In this document: piece by piece, positions 12,301 to 27,700 of the stretch
Position numbering within the stretch: position 1 is the stretch's first letter
Layout of the letters: the number at the start of each line of letters is the position of its first letter
DNA from: Brienomyrus brachyistius
Lineage: Eukaryota > Chordata > Actinopteri > Osteoglossiformes > Mormyridae
Length of the DNA stretch: 64,000 nucleotides
Direction: 5' to 3'
Assembly (NCBI RefSeq): GCF_023856365.1
Contig: NC_064539.1
Location: 27,803,493 to 27,867,492, forward strand
The notes under the pieces: model-generated
Told to the model about the DNA's origin: nothing
The model's database searches: none
The model's input: the letters and a program-made list of their open reading frames with translations, nothing else
Translations under genes and position numbers: made by a program

Positions 12301-15300
12301 ATTACAGCCCTGCCTCCCCCTGGTTTCTCCCTGTGTGTTGTCCTGCTGCAGAAAAACCAGCCTGTACCTCCTTTGATGACAGCCTGACTGACATTATTGA
12401 TGTCGCACCTTGTCGCAAACGTCGACATCGGCATCTGCAGAATCCCCGGGTAGAAGTCGAGAAGTTATCTGAAGAGAGACGAGAAAGGAAAAGGTACGAC
12501 CGATCACATATTAATAAATTATTTAAATTATTAAAACATTTACATCTATATGCCCCTTACAATCTAAGGTTCAGATAATTGCTTTTCAGATTTTGAAATT
12601 AAATTATAATGCATTAAAACTTAAAAGGAGCATGTCGCGGGCTGCCTTTTGTCTTCTTCCACCTAACATATACAGGCTGTGTTTGATGTGTCCTTGTAGG
12701 ACACATTTCTCTGAATTTTACATCATCGCTGAAGGCAGCTGACATTAGTGTTGACTGTACATTGAACATTATTAGTCTGTCAAAACAACCCAAAGTTAAA
12801 AACAAACCTGTTACACTGCAAACAAACCCAGAACATACATTTCCACATTAAAGATTTTTATTAGGTCTTTGTTACAGTTTTAGAGTGCAGCGACTAACCG
12901 CAGTTGTGTTATACACGTCATCTGCCCGTTTATGTTCACGAATATACCTCCCATTCATCTCGTCTTTCCATTTTCCCATGCTAAGTGGGCCTACTTTTTA
13001 AAATGTTTTCTTGGGTGTGTACTTTATTGAGGTGGAGAGGTCTGTTTAGTCTGTTCATTTTTAAAAAAAATGTCAGTTCGCGGAGTCTCTGACATATGGA
13101 AAACATTATTTGAGGTGAACTTCCAATCTTTTATAATCAATCTTTTCTTTGCTGTGGCCTGCTCATTTTAGCAACTCCCAGTCCACCTGGTAAATCCCCC
13201 AGTACAGCATTTCATACCTATGATGTCGCTTCCTTTCCACGCGCAGTGAGCTTTTGGGTGTGTGATTTTGTCTACGAAGAAAAATGGAAAAGATTTGAGC
13301 AGTTTGTCAGGATAATGCTGAACATTGTTGTCTGGTAGACATGAACTGGAAGAGAGTCACACAGCCCTAGAAAGACATTCTTGGTGCCCCAGAATGAAAA
13401 CAATGTACCAACATCATGTAAGATAAAATTAAAACATCCAAGCATCAGTGTAAGCCTTAATTAGGGCTGTTTTTAACCTGTGTTTGTTGACTTCCAGTAG
13501 ACTAGTCAATGGATGTGTGTAGCCTTCATCCCTTCTGAACTGGTTATTATAAAGGGCGACCTAAAAGTTGGATCTTTGGTTAGTTGGTTAGTAAATGGAT
13601 GAGTTAAAATGTCTGAGAAAATTGTTTCATATAGTCCCTGAATCTCAGCAAAGGAACTGTTTTACTTTAAATATCATTTACATGTACTTTGTTTAGCTGG
13701 CAGTTTTGTTTCATATGATGTACAATTGAGGTAAATAGCACATTACAAGCATACTGCTGTATTTGTAAAATTTGATTAGGCATAAGTACAGCTAGGCTGA
13801 GCTCCCAGTGAATGTCCAGGTACAAGGGTATGCAGTATTGGAGCAGAAGCTACACAACGTCTTCCAGACAAAGCAAGAATCTAGTAAGACAGCAATTGAA
13901 ATCAGCAGACAGAGTGCAACACTATGAGCATTCAGGGAATATGGAGTGGTGTAGGCCAGCAGAGCTAATTGTGGAACCACACGACGATGGGAGGCTCACT
14001 TGTTAGAAACAGTTCAGGGGCTGTGGGTTACACACACACATATGATCCAGAACTGCACCTTCAGTCCACCATATGGGAATCGTATGGCAGTCAGATATTA
14101 TGTAATGCAGTACTTTTGTTTAAATTTTAATTTCAGTATTTAATGAACATAAAACAGTACATTAATAAAAATGTATATTAGCGTCTGTCCATTACATGGT
14201 ACTGGGTCACGATGAGCCACTAACCTCTTTCAGGAAGCCTGGGGGTTTGGGCAGTGGCACGAGATGCAAGATGATGATATAGTCGATTTTAATGCTGCTT
14301 AAATAATAATTCTATGACCTTTTATGTTATCTTATTGGGAAAGGTATAATGTAGATGTACTGGTAATTTGTGTTCTGTAACTTGAATGGTTCTGCAGGCA
14401 TCCTGTACTGTTGTTTTGCTCCTGTGAGTCTATAGGGAAGAGCGAGCTGCTGGCCGAATGTGTTACCACATTCTGTGTCGAGGACGTTTTATGTAAATGT
14501 ATTTACAATCTGCTGAATGCATGCAGAGAAGTCATGCGCAGTGAGGTCTCCGAGAGCGAGGGCTCCTCAGCTGACGTCAGTCAGAGACACAAACCCAATA
14601 AGCATTTTCACTTTTTAGTCACTTTTTATCGTACTTCATTAACTACATTCTGAAGTCAGTTGTTACTTTCATTTTATGGACCAATTCTCCTGCCATTTTA
14701 TTTGTCCATTATGAAATAGCAAACACCTTTGTTTCACATTTGAAGAAAAACAGATTTATAGTAAACCCCCCCAGAGAGCATTTAAACCTATTTTCTCTTT
14801 TTTTTCTCACCAAAAGAAAAATGGGGGCTTCGTAACATGTCATCTTGAAGGACTTTTTATTGCCTGATTAAAAGCCTTCCAAAAAGTTTCTGTATGGTAG
14901 TAATTGTGAAACGTAATGTGTAAACGTGGACAAGATTATGCATGAGGGGAAGTACCCTTACATTTAGTTTTCAAACGTAGTTTTGGTTTGCTGTGTCAGC
15001 TGAAAGAACTCAAATTCTGTATTCTATTCCTTCCTTCTGGGAAATGGTGGATTCCGACCTTCAGATCTCCAAAAAATTACCTGAGCTAAATTCACTTCAA
15101 TATAGTGTAGATTGTACCTTGCTTTTGTCTAATCAGCAAACAGTTCTACCCCCAAAGAATTTGGCTTTCCTGAATTGACCTGTGATGTAACACAATACTC
15201 AGTGTCAAACTGCCGCATAAATACAGAGAAATTGAACCAGTTGCCAGTATCGCGGGTACAAATTAAAGAGCGTAGCAATAGTCACAAAGCTAATCTGTCA

Positions 15301-18300
15301 GTTAAAGACTACCAGCGACAGATCTTCTTCTTTGTTGCCTGGAGACGTTCGGCTGCGTTTGAATGAGTCACTTGGACGCCGTTCCCCAGATCTGAGCCAA
15401 CAACATGGAAGCGATGCAGGAAACTTCAGCCTCACCCAAAGCGCCAGGCTTCCGTCTATTTTTTTTCCGACGTTTTACAGCGGCATTCTGGGGGATAGTC
15501 AGATGCCACCTTCATAGAAGCTAATCACTTGAAGCTCTGATACTGTAATTGCAACCCAAACCATCTCTCCTTCAGCACCTCGTTGGTGCTTTAAGAAGGT
15601 CCAACCATCTGCTCCATCAAGAGTCACTGTATTGTCATCTCCGCCAAAAACCTTTGAGAGGTGTCCATGCCCGTGCGTGACGTTTCAGTGTGCCGTGTTG
15701 GGGGTCATCTACAGTATGCAGCTACTACTCTTGAACATTCTATTCAAATTGCAGATCTGAGAAATTATGCCATTTAATGCTAAACAGCTTCTGTTCAAAT
15801 CGACACAAATATTAGGCAGTTACTTTGCATCTTTTCTCTAGTTGCCTCGTCCTTCCTCTTTGGTTGTTGGCCACATTTTAATAGTTTGGCGATTTTGATT
15901 GCATTATATCTCTCTGATAGGTATTTTAGTTTTTTTTCTGTGCTCTGTTTAAGTTCCTTTTTTGCCTCATTTTAGTAGTGGTACTGGCGTACCCTGGGTT
16001 ATGAACTAGATTTGTTCCTAATTCCGTCTTTAAGTCCGAACAATGTTAACAGCAGTGTGATCCGACGTTAAACGGTGGATGCCATTCTCCTTCCTCTAGC
16101 CAACAAACTGATGAAGCCTCGCGTGCTTTTCATTTAACTCAGATTTTTAAATGTCATTGGGTTTATGGCAACTTCATTCTTAAGTGCAATTTATCGGTAA
16201 GTCGGATGTCGGGAATTGTTGTGATAATAATTAGCCTATTAATTCTGCACAGGCACGATGCTACGGTCTTCTGCTTAACCCCAAACAGAAAGGTGCTCAG
16301 ACTAAGTAGTGAACGTGCCCTATTTTCAAGCAGTTTGTTCTTTTTTGAAGATTCAAATAAGGACCAAAAATATTTGTCTGAAGAGAAGATGCTAGAAAAA
16401 TCCGCACTTTCGTAGTAATTCTGCATGCAGCGTACAGCCTATTCCTATCCTTGATGGCGTGGCTTAGACAGATGTTGGGCCGGTCCTCGATGGAGAAAGT
16501 TGATCTTGGAGCTGCCCCCTCTCTCACGAGATGCACCCCAGAGCTGTAGCATGACTTGTGAAATGTTTCCACTCGTTTATTATCCACACAGGAGTACAAT
16601 TCAGTGAAAAGCACTCTGGTAATCACACTTAGCCATGGGAAATGTCACTGCCACCTTCGTCATATTAGAAGCAAGATGCAGCAGGACTGCGAAGACTCGG
16701 TGTTCTCTGTTGTTTTGCATGTGGGATCCATATTTTTGGAAAATGTGTTGACTTAATGCTTCTCAAGTAGCTTCATGGTGAGAAGCTTCTGGGAAATTTC
16801 AGGTTGTGCCAGATCTGTAGAAAGATCCTTTACCAAAATCATAAAAAAAAAAAAAAAAAAAAAATTGAACGGATCTGCGGTTCAGATAATTCTGAAGATT
16901 GTGAAAATTCATTAGTTTTCCCATCTGTAATCCAACAGAACTTCCAGAGCTTTAAAAAATTTATAGCCTCAAATGTCATCCGTTACTTCCTGTAATATAC
17001 TGTTGTGCATTTCTGTTGTGCTCGTACGATGTTTGATTCTCGCTCTTTTCTATTACCGAAAGAGACGCAGAAGCGCTAAAAACACATTTTTTTCTTTTTT
17101 ATACTACCATGCTTGCCTTTGCATCAGCTCCACCAATGTACTGCTACTTCCACATAAAAGCCCCTTATTTGTCCCCCTAACTGTCGACTGTCATACCTGG
17201 CAGGATGTCTGAGCCTGCCTTCTGATTTTGGTAGTAGCAGTTAATCTTCTGTTAGCCACGGTACAAAAGCCTGGAAGCCCTGTCCAGTTAGAGTCAGGGC
17301 CTCTGATTGGCCAGGGTTCCTATGCATGCTGTGTTAACAAGACGATCCCCTGTTTGCCAAGAAGTCTGAATGGCAGCTGAGCACGAGTGAGGAGCGGACT
17401 GCAAAGACGTGCTGTAAATACCAGATATTCCCCAGCATTTCTTCAGTGTTTTGGGAGGTAATGCCCAACAAATTCATTGCAGATCTTCACTTGACTGACA
17501 TTATTTACAAACAACTTTTGTGGTATACAGCTCTATTGTTTTAGTCTGTTTCATAGAGCTGATGTTTAAGTCCAGAGGTTGATGTCGGCTTTGCTGTTCT
17601 TTCCTTAGAGAAATCTAAATCCAAAGACCAGAATTTCCTAATAATCATGCCTATAATGATCACTAAAACCCAGTAGCTGGTCCAGTTTCAGTCTGACTAC
17701 TACAATCGGCTTTGTTGGAGGGGCGTGGAGAAAATACTAATTCACATTTTCATTTTTACTTTTATGAGTAATACTTTGAGCTGGAGTAAACTTTCCAGCA
17801 TCATGAATCATGAATATACTTCTGCCACTGAATTCATCCAGTAATTCTTCTAAAAGCTAAGCACCAGCTTACACAGAGGACTTCCTGTGATGTAGCTGCA
17901 AAATAAATTACTGGTCTAAAGTTACATAGAGTTCCAGGGCAACCCTTGTGAGAAAAGGGAGGAGCAGTGGAAATGCTGAAACACGGGCTTGGAGGAGTTA
18001 CGACTGGGCTGTTTCAGATCTCGGACTGATGTTGAGGGTCACTTGATCCTTGGCATATTGTTAATTCAGGTTGACTTTTACTGGCTCCAGGGTTGCAATT
18101 AAGTTTTTGTGCTTGAATAGGCCAGGGTGATCTTTGACCTCTTCTATATGTAACTGACCATGACCTGTGCTCTGGAACGACCCAGCAGGGGAACAGACTG
18201 TTTTCTTGAGTTGAATTAAAGGATATGTCATACAGGGAGATAGGAGACCCATAGGGGCACATTGTGATTGCAAAGCTTGACCTGAAAGATGCTTGTACTC

Positions 18301-21300
18301 TTGGCTGGAATACTTATGCTATTAAGGGTGACAATTACACAGGTGTGGGAACCAACCGCTGACTATTTGTAGAGCCCACAAATGAGCTAGAAAACTGGAA
18401 ATGAGGCAATACTAGCTAGGCTTATGGTGAAATTCTATTTGGAAAGGAGAGTTGGTTAATATGTAGGGATGTAACGATACCCAACTCACGATTCGGTACG
18501 ATTCACAGAACTTCCATCGCTTTCAAAAATTGTTTATAGTCTCAAACGTCGTCCGTTACTTCCTGTAATATACTGTTGTGCATTTCTGTTGTGCTCGTAC
18601 GATGTTTGATTCTCGCTCTTTTCTATTACCGAAAGAGAGACAGAAACGCCAAAAGCGCATTGTTTTCCTTTTTTATGCTACCATGCTTGCCTTCGCGTCG
18701 GCTCCAACGCGCCAGGCAGGAACGCCGGCCACTGCGCCCTCGTGACGTCCTCAATTTCAAATTCGCTCGCCATCTCGCGTTCGGTCAAAACCAAAAAGGT
18801 ACGATGTCGACGTGAATACGCAGGGGTGTCCGACGTCAAAGTCACGTCATGAAACCAAATGTAAAATTACACAAATAACAATTCTGTTATAGTACAGTGA
18901 AGTACTCCTAAAGTAGCGATTAGTTTTCCTAATCAGCCGGTTTAAATCGTCATACATTTACATCGATTTTTAACTGATTCGCGATTCATCGCTACATGCC
19001 TATTAATATGTGATTCTTTGCATCTTGTTAACTAGAATATCAGAAATATAGGCTCACTATTAGTATTATAGATGAATCTGACTACTGTTATTCCAAATTT
19101 CCCTTAGGCTGCCCAGATTGTAACGGCATTAAGAAGCATTTCACTTTGTTTCGTTGTGTGCAACAGAATTCCTCTACATTACTTAATTTTTGGGAAAGGT
19201 TTACACTTGTAAGGAGGCACGATGGCCTCACATTTCCAAGGTTATGGGTTTAATTCCTGTCCACTTCTCTGTATGTTTGGAGTTTGGAGTACGGCTTGCT
19301 CACAGTCGTACATATGTGGTTAGGTTAATTTGTGTTTCTATATTGCCCGTACTTTATGAATGTGTGTGTGTGTGTGTGTGTGTGTGTGCTCTCTGATGGA
19401 CTGGCATCCTGTTTAGGGTGTTTGCTTCTTCGTGCCCTCTCGATTCTGGGATAGCCTCCAAGCTGAGTGTGACCCGGTATCCGGCTAGCAGTTGATGGAA
19501 GGAGTTCCATCAATGAAGCTTCTTCAGAACGATGGATTGCCTTTCGTCTCATCAATTGCTGCATCCATACTTTCATCCTTCCGCTATGTATAGGGGGCAT
19601 GGGCATGTTTTGGAGTTATACTATATTCATATGAGATCTGCATCCACCTACCAATCTCCTTTAAAGTCTGATGACTCTTACAGTGTGTGCATCCAAGTGC
19701 ATATGCGTGATTGGAACATGTTGGTTGGGAAAAATGGTTTTGGTAACATGAAACCAGAGCAAGAGCAGACATTTTCGGCTCTCACACTGTCTCCAGACGT
19801 ACTCTTTATCCCTTTGGAGAAAGAAATACTGAGTATGACTGATTGTTGATCTTTTCCCAGTACATTGATTTCAAAAACACGACTTGGCAAGTTTTTGTAG
19901 CCTAATCCTCACATCAGCTTTCCATCTCCTTATATGAAATTCTCCTGCTCTTTATGGTGCTTCAGTTTCCTGTCACGCTTAGCATAAAGCCTCCATCCCT
20001 TGACGTCTTTTTTTGTATAAGAACACTATTACTAGATGCATGCCTGTAACTTTTGGTTTTGTGATTTTTACACACAAGTCACATCATGCAATCTGTTCAT
20101 ATTTGTAGTGGCAGAAATAACTAATTAGTCTGTCTAGGGAACCATCTGTCAACTGACAAAAAAGCCTTAGACTTTATTCATTTTGCTGTATTTTCAGGGG
20201 AAAATATGTGTCTTTAGGATTTTTTTTCTATATTGTCTAATATATAAGGCTTGGTGTTGGCTGATGATCATTGAGCCTCACCGATTTTCTTTGCCAGCAC
20301 AAAATTATGACAAATTTTATTAATTCAATTCGTTACACTTATACCTACACAGAAGCACCCGGAATACAGTTAATGGAACCTCTTTGCAGAAATACAGCCG
20401 TTTTCCTTCATTTTCTCATTATTCATCATTTTAACATTTAACAAAACTCTGTCCACGGGGGGCACACTAATGGAATGGAAAACCACTTTGCAAATGTGTG
20501 ATTTATTTAAATTTCCTTCCAACCTGAAATAATAAATAATGATAATCGCAGAATTTATCACTCTAAAGATAATATATGATTTGATTTAACCACTGGTCAG
20601 AGTTATGTCTTTATAAATAGCAATAACATTCTATCATTTTTTCTTCTCAAAAAATAGAATATTTTATAAGTTTTGACTTCTTGTTCTTTTCTGGTAGTCA
20701 TATTTATGAACTTTACATTTAGTAGTTGGTACGAATTTATCATATGACTTAATGTACAAAGGAAACCTTTCTTAACAACCTATACGTGAGATTTATGGTA
20801 CCCTGTTGTGTCATATATACATATATATATATATATATATACACACAGACACACACACAGGTTTGTAGTTATATCTTTGTGGGGACTCTCCATTCGTTTC
20901 TAAAGGGAAAACTGTAATCCCAACTAGACGGCCTTAACCCCTACCCAGCCCTAACCTTAACCATAAGTAACCAAACTGAATACAAGACTTTTGGCGTTTT
21001 TAGTTTTTTGATTGAATTCACAGATTTTTATGACATTTTGGGGGACATTTGGTCCCCCACAATGTAATATAAAAAAAATAGACACACACACTTTATATAC
21101 AGCCAAGGGAAAAACTGAGACTACAGCACAATTTTTTGTTTCACTCATTTCTCAATTTACGGGTGTGCATCTGTGAATAACATATATTTTTCTGTAAACT
21201 CCAGCCTGGCTCTTCCCTGTTTCGCATTAATGAAGGGCTCCTTCCTTGCTTTATGGGACTTCAGTCCTGCTTCCAGGAGCCTGATACAAACTGTCCTAGC

Positions 21301-21659
21301 AGTGCACTTCACACCTGCACTTAATGTTTCCCTTCTGAAGGTCACTTGATGTCATCCTACAATTCGTGAGAAACTGTCAGATAAGTTAACGGTCGTCTCT
21401 GGCATTAGAAAGTTACTTCTGCCCTTTACCTGGCTGGTATCTGGTCACTCCCAGTGTCTCCTGCTTCACCTTGATCTTGTGCACTGCTGTCTTAGAAATT
21501 TTTAACCTGAAAGAAACCTGCTGCTCAGCGTCACCTTCAGCCAGGATTAAACCAGGATTTAAAAATGCGGATTTGTTAAAAAATATAGAGTGGTCTCTTA
21601 ATTTTTTCCATGGCTGTAAATGAAGAAAACAAAATTAATAAAAAATATGTGTACATATG

Positions 21660-21703
<44 letters not shown>

Positions 21704-24700
21704 CACACACAGACCTGAGTGCATAGTAACCTTTTCTGATATGTACTTCTCCTACCTATGCTACATGAAACTTATCCTTTGTGAGTTTGGCAGGCTGGCC
21801 ACATGCAGCTGCTGAAGAACTAAAAAAAAAACTCACTCTCTGAGGATAACTGTTTTCTTAGTCACTGTCCCAAGCAGAAAAGGCATGGAAAGTATTGTAA
21901 TCTGAGGGAAATGACTAAAAAATGTGTCTGGCCAAGCCTGTAGGGACTCCTCCTAATTTTTTATTTTTTTGGATATTGCTGAAGAACTTGAAGCAGTGCT
22001 CCTGACACACATGTGATTGTACTGACTCAGTAAAATACAGCAAGCAGCAGTACATCTCACTTTCTGTCAGTATCACTGGGAATGCAGACCTCACTATCCC
22101 TGTATTTGTGTAACTGTAATGCTCCTAAATAGCTTCCAGATGGCAAAGAAGAAAGACCATGCAGTACAAATCAAATCATAAGTGTGCTTTCCCCTACAAT
22201 ACATTATAAACCAACACGAGGCATTCTCTGCCAGCTAGCATATGTGTCCATGCATCTGGAGACATCTGCATACATACAGTCAGTCCTGCTACCATGCAAC
22301 CTAATGTGTTCCTAAAACACCTTGGATTCACAAAAATCGCATACGAAAACGCAATATCCAATGGGGAAAAATAGGGTTAGGGGAATACGTCGGCAAAGCT
22401 TAACTTAAGCTGAATGAAATGAATTGCATAGTAAATCATTGCTACTAGTGGTGTGTAATGTAATTATTTGCATTCAAAATAAATAATAATGATGCGTTAA
22501 TTAACTATATTATAAACATCTCCTATGGGTCTTATAAGTTTCAGGAGAATTACCTGGTGACCACTCCAACCAAATGTCCTGAACTCGCTATCTTGTCGAT
22601 TGCCGAGAGTCGGGATTAGTGAGTCACAGCCGTCCGTCAAGTGGCCGGACCTGAGCACAGCACAAATACAATGGATTACGGTCTACGGAGGGGCAATAAA
22701 GGCAACATGGCTACCGATTAGTCTACATGAAGCAAATATAAGTAAAGAAAAAAAGGTTAATATTTTTATATGGTGTTTGTCAAATATGTTTCTGATTTTT
22801 AAAATCTAAGACTTTGACCTGTGCAATGCATGGATGTGCAAATCGTTTAGATTCACTTGGCACTATCGTTCACCGTTTTTGCGTGTAGTAGTGTTTCTCA
22901 CTATGACCATATCGCGTTGTACTTCATGTAGTGCTTTTCTCTCCATCTGAAAATTGCGCAAATACAAATGCAATTTGTATTTGGACTTAGATACTAATAT
23001 GTTACGTACATATCAGATAATACTATGTTACGTACAGTACAGGTATTTCATTCCCTGTGGACTAACAAAATAGGAAATGTTGCCAAATTTTGATAAATGA
23101 CTCTGCCTTGTTTTTTTTTAAATAGAACTACAGCCCATTAAGTAAGCATTGTGCTGACAGTGATACATGTCTCCAGTTAAGCTTTCAGAATTAAGAATAG
23201 GGCTTACTGTGGAATTATTGTCTTTTACCCTTTACTATAGTGTGAAACCTGGCAGGTGGGCTCCGGAGTTTGTTAGGAGACCCCCGCAGTACAAGAAACG
23301 TCACTAAGGTTTCTGGGGAACTCATTGATGTAGGACAAGGTTGCTAAGTCGTCATGAGCCTCAAATATTGCTGATTCAATCGCCTTCTGCGAAATCTGTC
23401 GCTAAATATGCGAGTGGTATTTCATAGCTAGTTCACATGAGCTTCCAGATTTCTTTATATTACGGACTTAAACCAGGGTGTATATACGTTATCTGATGTC
23501 CATCAAATAAAACTGTTCATCACAGGAGGGAGGTCTGTGGTTCTGTGGGTTAGAACTCTGTTCCTTTGATCAGAAGGTCTCTGGTTCAAATCCCGTAAGT
23601 AGAGTGATTTCACCGTTGGGCCCTTGAGCCAGCCCCTTAACCCCAAGTACTCCAAGGACTGTCTGACCTTGCTTTCTCAATTGTATTTTGCTTTGGATAG
23701 AAGCATCTGCTAAATGTAATTAAACGTCTTTTTCCCACTGCCAAATTTGTGCTATGTGTTGTTACTTCTAACAGGACACTATTGCAGTGCCATCCTGCTC
23801 CTCTGTGTGCCACATCCACAATGGAGATGTAGCTCGCTAACAAACATTAGCACATTCCTGTGGGAGCTAATCCAGCGTTCAGCATGTGCCACGGTGTCGT
23901 TCACCTCACCCCTCGACAGGCCTACCATGCAGCAGCCTGCTTACTTTTCACATGAGAAACGTCATACAGTTAGCAGTGATAGATGGCGGGGGTTTAACTT
24001 ACGCCTTTTCCAGCCCAAAATTAATCGATAAGAAGGCAAGCTTTCAAGGGGTCGAGGTGCAGTTTTGAAAACTGCGGGCATCAAACTGACAGTGCCTGAA
24101 TGAGGCTGGGGTGCGGAGTGGGGGGGGGGCTAATGCGGAACAGGTGATGCTGTTTCTGTTCCAAAGGCCTGGGAGCATTTTCCCCTTCAGTCCCTGCAAA
24201 GCAACAAAGCACTTTTTCTGAATTACAAGCTGAGGAATATTGGCCTTAATTGGACATTTATACCCACACGGACCATGTGAAATGAAAACGAAACCCCCCC
24301 CCCCATTGAGAACTTGTGAAACCAGTGACAGGCCGAAACGCACCTACCTTTTTGAAGAGCTTTTTAAATGGTTTTGTAGAGGAAGGACTTATTAATGCCA
24401 GATGAGCATGAAAACCTCGAGATAAAAAAGCATAAATAGCCATTCTATAAATCCTTTATGTTCATCTGTAATTGCTTCTTTTGGAGTATGCAGTAATGTC
24501 TTATTTATTTATTTCACATTTCCAAAATCAGCTTAGTGTAGCGTAATCAGCCAAAATCAGCTTTAAAACATGTGTGTACCCTAAAGCAATTTCAGAGTCA
24601 CATTAGTGAATGGAGAACATATTCTGAGATCTAACCACGGCAGGTTACATCTTGTCTTATGTTACCTTCTTCCCCACATAGCATCAGTTATTTCATATGA

Positions 24701-27700
24701 AATTCAGATATTTAACTTCTGAGCCATTCCTGTTGATTGTCCCTTACTGTTATATTTCATGTTTTGTATTGAAAATAGTTGGCCATTAGATTCTTTGACC
24801 TGCAGATATATAGCAGCCTGTACTTTGGGGTCACTCCCCCCCCCCCCCCCCCCCACCAAAAAAAAAAAAACCTAATTTACCGTCCAGGAAACCTCTGTTT
24901 AATCTGCTATTTTATTTGTTATCCACGCACCAGAGAACAGATTATTGTCCATCAGGACTAACAAGCACAGTATCTCAATAGCTGGTAGTTTTAACCAGCT
25001 TCCTGTAGCGTTCCACTGTTGAATATCTTCTAACGTGAGAATTCAGTTTCATCATTTTGGCACATACCTGTCTTAGTGACATCCATCAGATTAGCAAGAA
25101 ACCTGCGCTTGCTTGAGAAATCTGGCAATTTTCCATGTCCTCTGTCCTATAAATTGGGGCCCCCCATTCTTTCCCAGCGAGCCAAATTCCAGCAGAAATG
25201 CAAGGCAAACACCCAGGGCATCAGCTTCATTTGATTTGATTACTCTAGTTGTCGTTGTTTGTTTATCGTACCTGCATAGTTTACTATCATTGGGCAGAGC
25301 GCCATCGTCGACAACTGGCATGACTTTAGCCTTGTCCGTGGCATTTTTTAATGGACCTGCCTCGGTTCATTAAAAATTATTCCGACAGTTGTTCTCTCAT
25401 GCATGGGGGAGCAGATGCAGCAGCTCTTTCGTAAAAAAACCCTCCTATCAAAAACAAATTAAAAAATCTCACAAACACAGGTTGCTGTGCTTTGTTGGTC
25501 CTGCCACAAGAAGAGTATATGGCAAATGGCATAAATTTCACTTCATTTCTGTTATTATTTGATACTGGCTCTCGCATCAGCCACATTGCAGCCATTTTTT
25601 TGTTCGTTTTTCCATCATAACTTAAACGACCTTCCACCATTTCAATTTCTCATGCGCTCAGCATCTTTAGCAGCGTTTCATGAAACACATACAGGTGCCA
25701 TATGTAGTTTTGTGTTGCTGGTGATATCAGAAAGATTGTATTCAGCAATGAGATTCACTTTTGCTTGTGACTATGATTTTGCAGGACAGTTGTCACTGAG
25801 GTGGATATGGCATGCATGAGAGTAACGCTTTATATGAGCTACTCTGCAGACGACAGCTGTCTGAACGCATAGCAAGCATGTTAGCCTAGCACTGGCATGG
25901 TGCAATAAAATCAAGCAAAATCGCTGTTTCCTGTCAGAATTCCGTTATCTATTTGTGCCTTTTCTCCAGTTTTCACACATCCCACCTCACTCTCCTGTCA
26001 GGCTGCCCCAGCTTCTCAGATTTTTTCCTTACCTCCATATGCTTAGCCCAGGTATACATGCTGGCTTCGGCATAAAGCCTGGCAGTGCGCCTCAGGCTTG
26101 ACTCTAGTGGGCATTATTATATTAACAGGTATCCACTGGCGTAGCCACTTGTACAGTATGAAAGGTTCAAGTCCTAAGAGTGTTTATGCTCCACTACCCT
26201 GAAGTATTATTACAATAACATTCCTACTGGTATAAATAATCCTTGACTGATCTGTATAAAATAGCATTATTTGCAGTGACAGAAAGTGATGCAGATGATG
26301 GTGACAGTAGCAACTGCGATAGCTTTGTTCATAGGACCTTTGCAGTGAAGGTGAATTTAGTCGAGTTTCGCCCTAAAGTGGACTGTGCGCTGCCAACACA
26401 ACAAATAATGATGCAGTCTCCTCCCAGGTTTCACAGTCCCGCAGACGCCAAACCTTTCATTTTCTCCACTAATGACGAGTCCACCCTGGCTGCAGAATCA
26501 CTGCTATGAGCCAAACTGTCTGATTGACTTTGGCACAGGCGAGTTGGAAGCAAAGTGTTAAATGCTGGGCTGTCTTACTAGAATGTTCCCGTCCGAGGCT
26601 CTCGCTCGGTATTTCGACATGTAACAAATGGATGAAATGTGCTCTCCGATCCATCTGATGTGGAGGGGAGAAAATCTAGCATTTTACATGCCCGTGATGC
26701 CTTCAAAACCAAAACTCATGTGGTTGGAGAAAAAAAAATATTCCAAAATTTTTGCCCTAATTGTGTGTAGAGAACAGAGGCATTTATCATTTCTCCCTCA
26801 GGTCAGAAGGAATTCGGAGCGCAATGGACAATCTTGCATTCATCTTTTCAGCTTTGGTTTGTTCAATTAATTAGTCATATGACAAAGAGTACTGACTTTG
26901 CTTCTAAAACACCACATGATCTTTTTTTTATTTTTATTTCTTTTAGGAATTATTAATTGAAAAAGAAGTTGAGGTGTCAAGCTGTTTAGGGAAGGACCAT
27001 GAAACACTAGCTGACATAACAAAAGTAGTCAAACATTCCTGTTTGGAAATATCATTTATATAATTTTTCATTTTGTGTTCTTGATTGTACTACAAATTAT
27101 GGAAGATTATCTGGAAATATGGGGGGAAATCCAGTTTTTGTATTACAGTTGCCTAAACTGTTTGCTGTACCTCTGAAATAATGTGCTTAAGTATATTTGT
27201 AAAAGATTATACTGTACATATTTAATAACATTTATTTAGCAAAACCATCTGGAAAGGTTGTGCATGGAAAAATTTGATAGGGAATAATCAGTCTTATTGG
27301 GGCCATAGGCTGTTACTGTCTTCCGTGTCTCCCCAGTGCATCTTGGGACAGCAGCCAGTGAATTGCTGTCATAGTGAGATAGACAAGGCAGCCCTCGGGC
27401 TCAATCAGCCACCATCAGTCATCAACATAACAGCCCACTCTCTGTGTCTATGCAGACTGCTTCTGTTGAGGAGTAAACCATCTCTCCCATACCTGCAATC
27501 ACTGACCCTGTATCAACAATGGTAGTTTCTTTATTGTGTATGTAGATATGGAATCTTTTCAATCTTCTTCTCGTTTTGCTTTGCAGACTTTCAGGATATG
27601 TAATGTTAAAATCCACTGATATTCCAGCAGCCTATCCTGTTAATTGTTGCAGGGGGTACCGGAGCCTATGCCAGGCAGCATAGGGCATGAGGGAGGGGCA

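Noticed and set aside
16973..18815. Two ORFs sharing the hydrophobic peptide CISVVLVRCLILALFYYRKR
   Set aside because: They are the same stretch of a duplicated repeat element. Identity is at nucleotide level and neither ORF has an exon context, so a membrane micropeptide is not supported.
23528..23600. tRNA gene
   Set aside because: Box A- and B-like motifs are present but there is no acceptor stem, and the downstream SINE body and tail show it is a retroposon.
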